Assembly (NCBI GenBank): GCA_947495695.1
Contig: CANLZP010000003.1
Location: 434,001-498,000, forward strand
DNA length: 64,000 nt
DNA from: an uncultured Erythrobacter sp.
GTDB taxonomy: Bacteria > Pseudomonadota > Alphaproteobacteria > Sphingomonadales > Sphingomonadaceae
Reading direction: 5' to 3'
The translations under genes and the position numbers were made by a program. Below are positions 19,516 to 27,823 of the stretch, piece by piece. The notes under the pieces were generated by a model. That model was not told the origin of the DNA and made no database searches. It saw only the letters and a list, made by a program, of their open reading frames with translations. Position 1 is the first letter of the stretch. Every line of letters begins with the position of its first letter.

Positions 19516-20340
19516 TCATACCATCTCCAATTCGAGCGGCTCGCATGCGAGGCGGCATTCCTTGTTGATGCGATAGATACTGCAGTCAGGCACTTCGCTC
19601 CAGTTCTCGTGGCTGATCGGTTCGGATGCCACCACGATTGCACGGTAGCCTTTGCGCGGATCGTGATGGACATGAGGAAATCCGCAGATTTCGCAATCGT
19701 GTACACCGTCGCGTTCAACGTATTGCAGCGGTCGTCCAACGCGCGTGCCGATCATTTCGCGCCCGTCCGTCAGGATAAGGTTGAGACCAAGACGCGCCTC
19801 GGGGTCGACCGTTCGCACCGCGGTAGCGAGCCAGACGGCCACGTCGCGCACGATGTCGAAAGTCGCGCGGTGCGGGGATGCGATCTGGCGCGCACGAATG
19901 AGGTGCAACACGTGTTCGCTATCGGTCTGACCGACGATCAACCCGCGGCGGTTGGCGGGGACTTCTTCGAGAAGCAAGGGCCGTATCTGGTCGAAATGCG
20001 GCAGCGTCCCGTTGTGCATGAGCACCCAGCCTCCATCGACAAAGGGATGCGTGTTCGCAAGGCTGGGTGTCCCCACCGTGGCGCGCCGGACATGCGCCAT
20101 CACCTGTTTCGAATAAATCCGCGCGGCGGCTCTGCGAAAGTGTTCGCCATGATAAGCCGCCCACGCCTGCCTTTCGATATGCGGCTCGCCATCTTCAAAG
20201 GTCGCGACACCCCAGCCGTTCGCATGGCTCTTGCCCGATCTGTCCGCCTCGCTCTGCACCATCAGCGCGTTCTGCGCATGCACCAGCGTGCATTCGACCT
20301 TGGTCGGCTCGGTCGCGCGAAATCCATAGAGACGGCACAT
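19516..20340 (-). CDS. Class II glutamine amidotransferase (EgtC/YafJ-like)
   Basis: A 274-residue N-terminal-nucleophile glutaminase. It begins MCRLYGF, so removal of the initiator Met would expose catalytic Cys2. Conserved stretches are HANGWGVATF, MAHVRRATVG, NTHPFVDGGWVLMHNG and GQTDSEHVL. The fold is shared by stand-alone YafJ proteins and by EgtC, which cleaves a gamma-glutamyl amide in ergothioneine synthesis; no Egt gene is nearby. It is divergent from hemerythrin and an ATP-grasp protein, with one island operator in the 62-bp gap. Function unknown beyond probable amide or gamma-glutamyl hydrolysis. Confidence 0.85.
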   Translation of the reverse strand: MCRLYGFRATEPTKVECTLVHAQNALMVQSEADRSGKSHANGWGVATFEDGEPHIERQAWAAYHGEHFRRAAARIYSKQVMAHVRRATVGTPSLANTHPFVDGGWVLMHNGTLPHFDQIRPLLLEEVPANRRGLIVGQTDSEHVLHLIRARQIASPHRATFDIVRDVAVWLATAVRTVDPEARLGLNLILTDGREMIGTRVGRPLQYVERDGVHDCEICGFPHVHHDPRKGYRAIVVASEPISHENWSEVPDCSIYRINKECRLACEPLELEMV

Positions 20341-20375
20341 GGCCTGCGCTCAAGCCGCTTGCTGGCTGCGCCGAT

Positions 20376-20390
20376 ATCCGCAAATGTCCG
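20376..20390 (-). promoter_or_regulatory. Island operator copy between amidotransferase and hemerythrin genes
   Basis: Plus-strand ATCCGCAAATGTCCG; read towards the amidotransferase it is CGGACATTTGCGGAT, differing from the consensus at one base. It ends 35 nt before that start. It is only 12 nt before the hemerythrin start, so for that operon it would act differently or not at all. Confidence 0.65.
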
Positions 20391-20402
20391 GATACTGGGC
20401 TC

Positions 20403-20894
20403 ATGAGCGATGTCGTGCGAGAGCTGTTCGACGAGTTCCAGCGCGATCATGAGACGCTGGGTCGCGGGTTGCATGCCATTGCTTCGGCGCTGCGTGCCGG
20501 CGATGATGGGCAGGCGGGGGCGGCTGCGCGGGAGCTGAACCACACGGCCGGAGCGCACATCGCATTCGAGGAAAGACATTTTTACCCAGAACTGCGCAAA
20601 TTGCTTGGCAATCCGGAAGTCGAAGCGTTCGAAAACGATCATGCCCGCGGGGTGCAGGCGATCGCGCGGCTGGCTACGTTGCAGCCAAGCGAAAGTCTAA
20701 CCGCAGCGCAGCGCGATGGACTGCTCCAAGATGTCGCCGCGATGCAGGCCCATACCGATGAGTGCGGCGAACATTTCGGCGCGATCGGGCGCGTTCCACT
20801 GTCACGTCAGGAAGCGTTCCTGGCCGCGCTGCGACAATTGCGCGTGCAGTCACCGACATGGACGTCGGTAGCTAAACAGGGACATACGCAATGA
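20403..20894 (+). CDS. Hemerythrin HHE domain protein
   Basis: A 163-residue helical protein. Candidate di-iron ligands are H16 (RDHETLG), H52 and E56 (HIAFEE), H80 (ENDHARG) and H117 (QAHTDE), the HHE-domain pattern. Such proteins bind oxygen or NO, or act in iron and redox stress. ATG at 20403 was chosen because upstream codons overlap the promoter. The stop overlaps the start of the ATP-grasp-like gene (ATGA at 20891-20894), so the two products are probably made together. Confidence 0.82.
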   Translation: MSDVVRELFDEFQRDHETLGRGLHAIASALRAGDDGQAGAAARELNHTAGAHIAFEERHFYPELRKLLGNPEVEAFENDHARGVQAIARLATLQPSESLTAAQRDGLLQDVAAMQAHTDECGEHFGAIGRVPLSRQEAFLAALRQLRVQSPTWTSVAKQGHTQ

Positions 20895-22387
20895 GCGTTG
20901 CCACCGTTCCACCGCAGCCGAAGCTATCGAACAGAAACTTGATCTTTCGCGAAGGCTACACGTCGTTTTTGAGCGCTGGAGACAACGCGAATGTTGGCAC
21001 GGTTGCGCGCCAGATGCTGCGTGAGAATCCTCGTCTCGACCAAATTCCTCCGTTCGGGCCGCTTTGCCGGATTGGCGCCGTCGATGCCCCTTCATTGCTG
21101 ATCGAGGATCACAGCGGCATTCAATTGGCGCACGAACGTGGGGCAGATCAAAGTCTGAGCTACCGCGCTGCGATGCTGGCGGGGGACGGTGATCTTTTGG
21201 CAGTTTACGGCGAGCGTGATGAGGATTTCGAGGCTTATTGCCGCGAGGTCTTGGGTCTGGGCGATGTCGCTGTCCTAGCACCCGCAATCGCTAATTCAGC
21301 ACAGACCCTTTCGCAGGTCTGCCTGGAGGATGTGAACCTCATCGCTCTGGCCTCGAAAATCGCGAGGGAAGCTGGTGCGCTCAATATCGTTCCCTACATG
21401 GTGACCGGAGGCGTGTGGCGCCTTGCCAAGCGGATTGCCAATGATGCCCGAGTACCGGTGCATGTGGTCGGACCTGGACCGACCTTGGCACGAGCCGTCA
21501 ACGACAAACTCTGGTTTGCGCATTGCGCCTCAATGCTTCTGGGCCGTAATGCCGTGCCGCACAATCGGACCGTTTATGGGATGAGCGCGCTGGTCGGTCA
21601 CTTGCAGCGATTCGTGAAGGAACATCATGTCGTCGGGCTCAAACTGCCGAGCAGCGCTGCCTCGCTCGGCAACATGGTGCTAGAAAGCCCGCAATTCAGT
21701 GGAAAGCCCGCGACAATGATCGCAGCGCAGCTTGCCGAAGCGATCAACCAGCGCGGATGGAAGAGCCCTTTCCCGCTCCAACTGACGGCTTGGGAAGGGC
21801 CTTTGCTTGCAAGTCCTTCCGTGCAGCTCTGGATCCCTCTTCCGTCGGACGGCCCGCCGATCATAGAAGGGATCTTCGACCAGCAAACAAGCGGGGAGAA
21901 CGGACGCTTTGTGGGCGGCGCTCCGAGCCTGCTGAGCGAGCGACTGAAACGCGAGCTCGCGCGCGAGGCTGCGTGCTTGGGCACCGTGTTCCAGCGTCTC
22001 GGGTATTTCGGGCGGTGTAGTTTCGATGCCGTGGTCGTCGGCAAGGGCGAAGCGCGTGCCGACCTTCATTGGGTCGAATGCAACGGGCGATGGGGCGGAG
22101 TATCGCTACCAATGACGCTTGCCAATAGGCTGGTTGGCGATTGGCGCGAGCACGGATTTCTCGTCTTCAGCCACTTCGATCCCAATGGCGTTCCGCCCAA
22201 AGTTTCGCAACTGCTCGATCGCTGCGAAGATCTGCTGTTTCGGCAGGATCGGCCAATTGGTCTAATACTGTTGACGCCCGGACGACTTTCCTATGGCGGG
22301 GGCGATTTCTTGGTCATCGCCGCCGACCAGGATGCTGCGGAGCGATTAAGCGAAGAGGCAGTCGCGCGTCTGTCCGCACCCTCCTGA
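20891..22387 (+). CDS. ATP-grasp-like protein of unknown substrate
   Basis: A 498-residue protein not recognised as a named enzyme. The C-terminal half has an ATP-grasp-like signature: a hydrophobic strand GYFGRCSFDAVVVG and then HWVECNGRWGGVSLPM, where the ExNxR pattern resembles the metal and substrate-binding end of ATP-grasp ligases. The N-terminal part (about 60-230) has alternating strands and helices such as LAVYGERDEDFE and VVGPGPTLARAVNDKLW that could be a pre-ATP-grasp domain. It is translationally coupled to hemerythrin and divergent from a class II amidotransferase, which hints at a ligase that builds an amide-linked metabolite. A strong terminator lies 150 nt downstream. Confidence 0.6.
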   Translation: MSVATVPPQPKLSNRNLIFREGYTSFLSAGDNANVGTVARQMLRENPRLDQIPPFGPLCRIGAVDAPSLLIEDHSGIQLAHERGADQSLSYRAAMLAGDGDLLAVYGERDEDFEAYCREVLGLGDVAVLAPAIANSAQTLSQVCLEDVNLIALASKIAREAGALNIVPYMVTGGVWRLAKRIANDARVPVHVVGPGPTLARAVNDKLWFAHCASMLLGRNAVPHNRTVYGMSALVGHLQRFVKEHHVVGLKLPSSAASLGNMVLESPQFSGKPATMIAAQLAEAINQRGWKSPFPLQLTAWEGPLLASPSVQLWIPLPSDGPPIIEGIFDQQTSGENGRFVGGAPSLLSERLKRELAREAACLGTVFQRLGYFGRCSFDAVVVGKGEARADLHWVECNGRWGGVSLPMTLANRLVGDWREHGFLVFSHFDPNGVPPKVSQLLDRCEDLLFRQDRPIGLILLTPGRLSYGGGDFLVIAADQDAAERLSEEAVARLSAPS

Positions 22388-22533
22388 CCGTTGCACCTCA
22401 CGCGCGCGTTTATGGAGCACGCGCGCCAAAGCGTCGAGCCTAAGGGACATTACATATCTTATCACAGGGCAAGTTCGAGCAGCTGTGTTGGTGCAACCCA
22501 GGGGCTGGCTGTTTGACGTTAGCCCCAAAACTC

Positions 22534-22562
22534 AAGGCCCTGCTCAAGCGCAGGGCCTTTTT
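22534..22562 (+). terminator. Rho-independent terminator after the hemerythrin/ATP-grasp operon
   Basis: A perfect 10-bp stem AAGGCCCTGC (22534-22543) and GCAGGGCCTT (22550-22559), with loop TCAAGC, leads into a T-run. It isolates the upstream operon from the metallo-beta-lactamase gene at 22779. Between 22388 and 22778 the only other structure seen is a GGGGCT/AGCCCC pair (22501-22506 and 22521-22526) and the operator at 22689. Confidence 0.85.
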
Positions 22563-22688
22563 GTATCTACCGAAAGGCCTAAAATATCCGAAGCATTTTT
22601 CCGCTCTCCCATCTGCTATCCAAATTCGCAAGAAAGGCAGCGCTTGGCCGAACCGAGCGAGGCGAGATCGTCGCTTCAAAGCGCTTCA

Positions 22689-22703
22689 CGGATATTTACG
22701 TAT
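22689..22703 (+). promoter_or_regulatory. Island operator copy upstream of the persulfide-oxidation genes
   Basis: CGGATATTTACGTAT matches the consensus at every position and is oriented towards the downstream gene. It ends 75 nt before the chosen start at 22779. It lies inside a longer open frame beginning at 22485, which supports the later start. Confidence 0.65.
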
Positions 22704-22778
22704 GTCAGCACAGACGCTCTCGGACCAACCAAAGAGGGTCCCTTCAATGCGGCCGAGAATACGCAGGAGATTTTCAGA

Positions 22779-23723
22779 ATGGAAACCCGGATGGATGCGA
22801 ATGATGCGGCGCTCGCCGCTGCAATTGCACAAGTCGAACGCGCGATAGCAGGCGATGTCCTGCGTCCCGAAGTAGAGGCATTCTTCGACGAAGCTACGTT
22901 TACAGTGACCTATGTGGTGTCCGACCCTTCAACGGGTGAAGCAGCTGTGATCGATTCGGTGCTCGACTTCGATCAAAGCTCGGGCCGGACATCGCAAACT
23001 TCGGCCGATAAAGTCATCGATTTCGTCAATGCGAACGATCTCAACGTTAAGTACTTGCTTGAGACGCATGCTCACGCCGACCACCTATCCGCTGCGCCGT
23101 ACCTTCAGACACGCGCTGGAGGAAAGATCGCGATTGGTGAGCACATCACCACGGTTCAGAAGGTTTTCGGAAAGCTCTTCAATGTCGGCACCGAGTTCGA
23201 GCGTGACGGGTCTCAATTCGATGTACTTTTCGGCGATGGGGACACGTTCGAGATCGGTAACTTGCCCGTTTCGATCCTTCATGTCCCAGGTCATACGCCG
23301 GCTTGCATCGCCTACGTGATCGGCGACGCGGTGTTCGTCGGAGATACGATGTTCATGCCGGACTATGGCACTGCGCGCGCTGATTTTCCCGGCGGCGACG
23401 CCCGGCAATTGTTCCGCTCGCTGCGCCGTGTCCTTTCCTTGCCTCGGCAAACCCGGCTGTTCATGTGCCACGATTATCTGCCGCAGGGGCGTCAGCATTA
23501 CGAATGGGAAACGACTGTCGGAGCGCAGCGCGAGCACAACATCCATGCCCATGACGGGATCAGCGAAGATGATTTCGTGAAGATGCGAGAAGCGCGCGAT
23601 GCGACACTCGACATGCCGCGCCTCATCCTGCCTTCGGTGCAGGTCAATATGCGCGCTGGCCATTTTCCGCCAGCCGAAGAGAACGGGGTCACCTATCTCA
23701 AACTGCCGGTGGATGCGGTGTGA
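22779..23723 (+). CDS. Metallo-beta-lactamase-fold hydrolase, persulfide dioxygenase-like (Blh/ETHE1 type)
   Basis: A 314-residue protein with the metal motif THAHADH (His97, His99, Asp101, His102), further ligands in HVPGHTPAC and VFVGDTMFMPDYGTARADFPGGD, and a late MCHDY histidine. The GTARADFPGG stretch is typical of ETHE1/Blh persulfide dioxygenases, which oxidise glutathione persulfide to sulfite. ATG at 22779 follows AGGAG; the frame is open further upstream, but that part would cross the operator and a terminator. It is followed by a DUF442-type sulfurtransferase and an SQR-like flavoprotein, the usual sulfide-detoxification trio. Confidence 0.85.
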   Translation: METRMDANDAALAAAIAQVERAIAGDVLRPEVEAFFDEATFTVTYVVSDPSTGEAAVIDSVLDFDQSSGRTSQTSADKVIDFVNANDLNVKYLLETHAHADHLSAAPYLQTRAGGKIAIGEHITTVQKVFGKLFNVGTEFERDGSQFDVLFGDGDTFEIGNLPVSILHVPGHTPACIAYVIGDAVFVGDTMFMPDYGTARADFPGGDARQLFRSLRRVLSLPRQTRLFMCHDYLPQGRQHYEWETTVGAQREHNIHAHDGISEDDFVKMREARDATLDMPRLILPSVQVNMRAGHFPPAEENGVTYLKLPVDAV

Positions 23724-23807
23724 TGGACTCGCAAAAATTAACCATGAGATCTGTGCGGTTTCGTACCTGCCAAGGTTCCGGCCGCAAATTGGGATCGGAG
23801 TTGTGAA

Positions 23808-24269
23808 ATGGAGATTCGCGAGGTCGATGAAGATTTTGCGGTTGCTGGTCAGATTTCGCCGGAGAGTATGGCGCGCTTGGCCGAGCGGGGGTTCGTAGCG
23901 GTCATCTGCAACCGGCCTGATGCTGAGGAGCCGGGACAGCCGGGGATTGACGCGATGCGCGCGGCAGCCCAGGATGCGGGACTTGCCTTCCACCACATTC
24001 CGGTGAGTGGCGGCACCTTTCCCGAGCCGGCGATCGCGGCTTTCCGTGCGGTTCGGCTCGGCACAGACGGGCCGATGCTCGCCTATTGCCGCACCGGGAC
24101 ACGCTCAATCACGCTTGAGACGCTGGCAAACCCGCACAATCGCCCCTTATCGCGGCGTCTTCAAGACGCGCAGGTCGCCGGATACGATCTTTCCGCGATG
24201 GCCGATCGGTTTGGCGACAGAAGTGTATCATCGAGGAGCCCGGGCCATGGCCAAAGCAACAAATCATGA
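23808..24269 (+). CDS. TIGR01244/DUF442-family sulfurtransferase-phosphatase-like protein
   Basis: A 153-residue protein with a single catalytic loop CRTGTRS (Cys94) in a phosphatase/rhodanese-like fold; VICNRPDAEEPGQP and HHIPVSGG are typical of the family. Homologous domains are often fused to or adjacent to Blh-type persulfide dioxygenases and SQR, where they are thought to handle persulfide sulfur. The start ATG at 23808 follows ATCGGAG. Its last 23 nt overlap the SQR-like gene in another frame, so the final residues are not conserved in kind. Confidence 0.8.
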   Translation: MEIREVDEDFAVAGQISPESMARLAERGFVAVICNRPDAEEPGQPGIDAMRAAAQDAGLAFHHIPVSGGTFPEPAIAAFRAVRLGTDGPMLAYCRTGTRSITLETLANPHNRPLSRRLQDAQVAGYDLSAMADRFGDRSVSSRSPGHGQSNKS

Positions 24270-25476
24270 GGTGATCATCGTCGGTGGCGGCGCTGCGGGT
24301 ATCGCTACTGCTGCATCTCTTTTGAGGCGCCGCCCCAGCCTCGATATCGCGATCATCGAGCCATCCGAAACGCATGCCTATCAACCAGGCTGGACCATGG
24401 TCGGCGCTGGGGTATTCAATCGCGAGGCCACGGTAAGACCGATGGCCAGCGTGATGCCCAAGGGCGTGGATTGGCTCAAGGCAAAGGCCGCGAGCTTCCA
24501 GCCCGGAAACAACGCAGTCACGCTCGCTGATGGGTCGACTATACAATATGAAATATTGATCGTAGCACCCGGCATTCGGCTCGCCTGGGAGAAAATTGCT
24601 GGCCTCGAGGACTCGCTTGGCAAGTTCGGCGTCACCTCCAACTACCTCTACGAACTCGCGCCCTACACTTGGCAAATTGTGCGAGGACTTCGATCCGGTC
24701 GCGCGATCTTCAGCCAGCCCCCCATGCCCATCAAATGCGCTGGGGCACCGCAAAAATCGATGTACCTTTCCTCCGATCACTGGCTGAGAGAAGGCGTGCT
24801 CGAAAACATCGAGGTCGAATTCCACAATGCCGGCGACGTCTTGTTTGGGGTGAAGGATTATGTCCCGGCCCTCATGGATTATGTCCAGAAATATCACATC
24901 GGACTGATGCTCGGCAGTAATTTGGTGTCGGTCGAAGGAGCATTGCAGCAAGCGACCTTTCGGACCGAGCAGGGCGAAGTCACCCGCGATTTCGACATGC
25001 TCCATGTCGTGCCGCCCCAGGACGCACCGAAATTCTTGGCCGATAGCCCGCTTGCGGCGGAAAGTGGCTTTGTCGATGTCGATCAGCATACACTTCAGCA
25101 TGTTCGTTACCCGAACGTCTTCGGGCTCGGCGATGCGGGATCGATGCCGAATGCAAAAACCGCGGCAGCTGCGCGAAAACAGGCCCCGGTGGTCGCGGTA
25201 AACGCCCTGCGTCAAATGGATGGCAAGGGACCTACTGCGGGATACGACGGCTATGGGTCGTGTCCGCTCACAGTCGAGCGCGGCAAGATCGTGCTCGCCG
25301 AGTTTGCCTATGGCGGGAAACTGGCACCCAGCTTCCCGACCTGGTTGATCGATGGGACGAAGGCGCAAAGTCTGCCCTGGATTTTGAAAGCCGATTTTCT
25401 GCCATGGCTTTACTGGAACGGCATGCTCAAGGGTCGGGAATGGCTTGCCGGGCCGGGTAACATGATCGCGCAGTAA
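24247..25476 (+). CDS. sqr: Sulfide:quinone oxidoreductase-like FAD flavoprotein
   Basis: A 409-residue FAD/disulfide oxidoreductase. The N-terminal dinucleotide-binding motif IIVGGGAAGIATAASLL is at 10-26, the second FAD motif is VFGLGDAGSMPNAKTA (291-305), and two cysteines placed as in type II SQR are C164 (MPIKCAGAPQK) and C339 (YGSCPLTV). The C-terminal amphipathic region ends LPWLYWNGMLKG, suited to membrane association. ATG at 24247 was chosen; the longer open frame upstream overlaps the DUF442 gene. It should oxidise sulfide and pass electrons to quinone, feeding persulfide to the upstream dioxygenase. Confidence 0.85.
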   Translation: MAKATNHEVIIVGGGAAGIATAASLLRRRPSLDIAIIEPSETHAYQPGWTMVGAGVFNREATVRPMASVMPKGVDWLKAKAASFQPGNNAVTLADGSTIQYEILIVAPGIRLAWEKIAGLEDSLGKFGVTSNYLYELAPYTWQIVRGLRSGRAIFSQPPMPIKCAGAPQKSMYLSSDHWLREGVLENIEVEFHNAGDVLFGVKDYVPALMDYVQKYHIGLMLGSNLVSVEGALQQATFRTEQGEVTRDFDMLHVVPPQDAPKFLADSPLAAESGFVDVDQHTLQHVRYPNVFGLGDAGSMPNAKTAAAARKQAPVVAVNALRQMDGKGPTAGYDGYGSCPLTVERGKIVLAEFAYGGKLAPSFPTWLIDGTKAQSLPWILKADFLPWLYWNGMLKGREWLAGPGNMIAQ

Positions 25477-25592
25477 TCGCGCCAGTCTCGCGTCTGTCAG
25501 ATTGATCCAACCTAGGAGGTTCCCTTAGTGAGGGCGTCTTCTCTGGCAGCTAGCTCTTTCAGATCAAGGATCGACTTTCGGGGAGTTCTCGT

Positions 25593-26036
25593 ATGAAAAT
25601 CGCGACTGGTACGCTGGTGATGGCGCTCGATGGCAGCAAGCTGCAACTGTTCAGGAACCAGGGGGACACTCGCAAACCTGTTCTTGCACCGCTCGTTTCT
25701 GAGCAGAATGAAAATCCGCGATCAAGCGGTCAAGGTGCGGATCGTCCCGGCAGATCCTTCTCTAGCGCCTCACCCAGGCGAAGCGCGATGAGTGAAATCG
25801 ATCTGCACGACAAGAACGAGCAGGATTTCGCGCGCAGCGCTGCACAAACGCTTGACCAATATCAGTCGGAGGAAGGCGGTCAGGTAATAGTTCTCGCATC
25901 TCCTTCTGCGCTTGGCGAGTTTCGCAAACGCTGCCCCGAACGGCTCAAGGCCGCGATCATCGCGGAGATCGACAAGGATGTCGTCAACCACACACCCGAA
26001 CAGATCGCCTCGATCATTTCTTCGACAGAGAGTTGA
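25593..26036 (+). CDS. Host-attachment-family (baeRF-like) protein
   Basis: A 147-residue protein resembling the 'required for attachment to host cells' family: an N-terminal VMALDGSKLQLFRNQG strand, a basic linker, and a C-terminal half with QVIVLASPSALGEFRKRC and VVNHTPEQIASII. These proteins are distant relatives of archaeal release factor/Pelota-like domains; the name comes from one Agrobacterium study and the biochemical role is not known. It starts 116 nt after the SQR-like gene with a good GGGGAG ribosome site. Relatives often sit in stress or low-oxygen clusters. Confidence 0.7.
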   Translation: MKIATGTLVMALDGSKLQLFRNQGDTRKPVLAPLVSEQNENPRSSGQGADRPGRSFSSASPRRSAMSEIDLHDKNEQDFARSAAQTLDQYQSEEGGQVIVLASPSALGEFRKRCPERLKAAIIAEIDKDVVNHTPEQIASIISSTES

Positions 26037-26079
26037 CAGCGCATTCATTACGCTCATTCTCGCTTCAATGGAGCCCACG

Positions 26080-26247
26080 ATGGCAACACAACCACCAGAG
26101 CCTGACCGGATCGAGCCCAAGGCACCGCCGGAACGCCCGGCGCGTGAGCCCACGCCCGATCCTGTTCGGCCACCGGAAACAGAGCCATTGCAACCCGATA
26201 TCGATGAACCCGCTATCTCTCCTGATGAATTTCCGACGCCCGAATAG
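26080..26247 (+). CDS. Small proline-rich hypothetical protein
   Basis: A 55-residue protein rich in Pro, Glu and Asp (for example PPEPDRIEPKAPPERPAR), predicted disordered, with no known domain. It follows the host-attachment gene by 43 nt. ATG at 26080 has GGAG nine bases upstream; ATG at 26068 is possible. Composition alone does not prove it is a gene; similar short proline-rich proteins occur in sphingomonads. Confidence 0.45.
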   Translation: MATQPPEPDRIEPKAPPERPAREPTPDPVRPPETEPLQPDIDEPAISPDEFPTPE

Positions 26248-26259
26248 TCGCTGCCTGCA

Positions 26260-27193
26260 TCCGCGACCGGAATCGCCGGGCGGGTGCACTCCCATCTCCT
26301 ATCGGCGAAATCAGAGCGAACGTCGCTTGCTAAGTACCCGGCTTCGCTTGCATGCTGGATGACGTCCGACCGCAGCAGAAAACCTGTGAGCTTGCCGCTA
26401 GAGGAGATGACGGGAAATTCGTCGCTATCGGAAAGGAGGATCTCATAGACTACCCGGCTTATCGGATCGGTCTGGCAAAAAAGTGCGTGGCCGGTCACCA
26501 TCACCTGTGCATCGCGAAGGCGCCCAACCGGCGCCCTTAAGGTCGCTGAGACGAAAATGAAGACGCTGATCGCAGCGAGCACGATGTTGCCCATGAAAAG
26601 GGCTACAAAGCCCAAGCCCACGGCGAGCATCTGGCCAATTCGAGTTGCAATGCTGGTCGCTTTGGTTTGCGGCAGGGCAAATGCGAGCAAAGCGCGCAGA
26701 ATGCGGCCGCCATCCATGGAAAAACCGGCAAGAGATTGAACACGCCGATAATCAGATTGAAGATTGCAAGCTGCTCGATCAGATTGATTTGACCAAGCGA
26801 GAGACTCTGAACGGCTTCGATGGTTGGCCATCTCCCAAGCAGTAGAACCAGCTAACCAAAAAGTAGGGAATTCACCGCTGGTCCCGCAACAGCGATTGCG
26901 AGTTCTTTCTCCGGCTCATTGGGAATTTGTTTCATCTTAGCAGGCCCGCCAATGGGCAGCAGAATGACCTCAGGCGTTTCGATCACGAATTGCCGCGCTG
27001 AAGTTATGTGACCGAATTCATGCAAGACGATACACACGAAGATAAGGACAATGAGCAGAACAATATTTGCTGCCGCGCTCAAGCCCATCGAAACAAACGC
27101 GCTAGCTGAAATGAACGTGAGCAAGAGCAGAAGCGTCCAGTGCAGCCGAATCGATGTCCCATTTATGGTGGCTATGGGAATGGAGCGCAGCAT
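26260..27193 (-). pseudogene. Broken site-2 protease (M50 family) with a CBS-like C-terminus
   Basis: Read on the minus strand from ATG at 27193 (MLRSIPIATINGTSIRLHWT), the protein has membrane segments, the zinc motif HEFGH and LLPIGGPAKM, then meets an in-frame TAG at about 26852 (LLFG*LVLL). The frame continues through INLIEQLAIFNLIIGVFNLLP and then shifts by one base near 26717, after which SMDGGRILRALLAF, the second catalytic motif, resumes in another frame. A CBS-like stretch, FPVISSSGKLTGFLLRSDVIQH, follows. Two lesions in otherwise conserved sequence indicate recent decay. Intact relatives cleave within the membrane. Confidence 0.75.
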
Positions 27194-27200
27194 CGGCTGG

Positions 27201-27461
27201 TTACTGATCTTCACTCTGCAGTGCATCCTCGGGTGTTGTCTCATCTTCGGGTACAACGCGCATCGGGGTGTCAGGCAAGTCGACTTCAACTCCGCCCTCT
27301 GGCGCAGTAGTCCACTCAGTGGAAGGCGGTTCGAGTTCACGCTCTGGTGCTTGGTCTTGCCGCAGGACGTCGGTGAAGAAGAATATGCCCCCGGCTATGA
27401 TCAGTAATATGATCACGACTGCCCAGAACGGTGAGATTGATGATTTATTGCCGGTAGCCAT
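27201..27461 (-). CDS. Small single-pass membrane protein, unknown function
   Basis: An 86-residue protein with one predicted membrane helix at about residues 12-30 (FWAVVIILLIIAGGIFFF) and an acidic, proline-rich tail. AGAGGA lies just upstream of the ATG. It ends 7 nt before the start of the broken site-2 protease and was probably in one operon with it. No family is recognised. It may have been a substrate or partner of the protease, but nothing in the sequence shows that. Confidence 0.6.
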   Translation of the reverse strand: MATGNKSSISPFWAVVIILLIIAGGIFFFTDVLRQDQAPERELEPPSTEWTTAPEGGVEVDLPDTPMRVVPEDETTPEDALQSEDQ

Positions 27462-27823
27462 TGGAGTGTCCTCTTGGTTGTGTCGGCACCATTATCGTCG
27501 CTGAGCACCGAGCAGCTCATCCGGAAACCTCCGTAGTCTGATCAGTTAGCACGGGGCAGTGAGCGAAGACCCTGCTTCCGAGTCCCTGCTGGCTCGGCCG
27601 TTCGTGGGTTTCTGCTGAGTGCGCCGTTGCTCGCCATTGGCCACATCGGTGCTGAAGGAATGCCATCCATCCGAGGTGGTCGGCCGCTCGGAGGTTCTGG
27701 CCGAGAGAGCCCGTCCGATTGGTCTATGTCACGCGCAATTCCTCGAAAAGCTTGTTGCGCAGTGCGTCAGCATGAGGACATTTACGGATATATGACGAGT
27801 CAAGCCTCGGGCATCCCGGCCCC
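27462..27823 (+). other. 362-bp gap with an operator and no gene
   Basis: The space between the divergent small membrane protein and quinone reductase genes holds no convincing coding frame. The only recognised element is the operator copy at 27775-27789, near the right end. Confidence 0.6.
27775..27789 (+). promoter_or_regulatory. Island operator copy upstream of the quinone reductase operon
   Basis: AGGACATTTACGGAT is an exact match to the consensus and shares 14 consecutive bases with the copy at 33335-33349. It ends 34 nt before the start codon at 27824, one of the closest spacings among the strong sites. Confidence 0.7.

Noticed and set aside
22441..22455. GGGACATTACATAT as a further operator copy
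   Set aside because: It lacks the TTTACG core and lies over 320 nt before the gene, upstream of a terminator.
24109..25368. 419-codon minus-strand open frame opposite the SQR-like gene
   Set aside because: No family resemblance; the plus strand holds a clear FAD protein, so this is an antisense shadow in GC-rich DNA.
25510..25522. AACCT-AGG-AGGTT inverted repeat before the host-attachment gene
   Set aside because: Arms of 5 bp are expected by chance.
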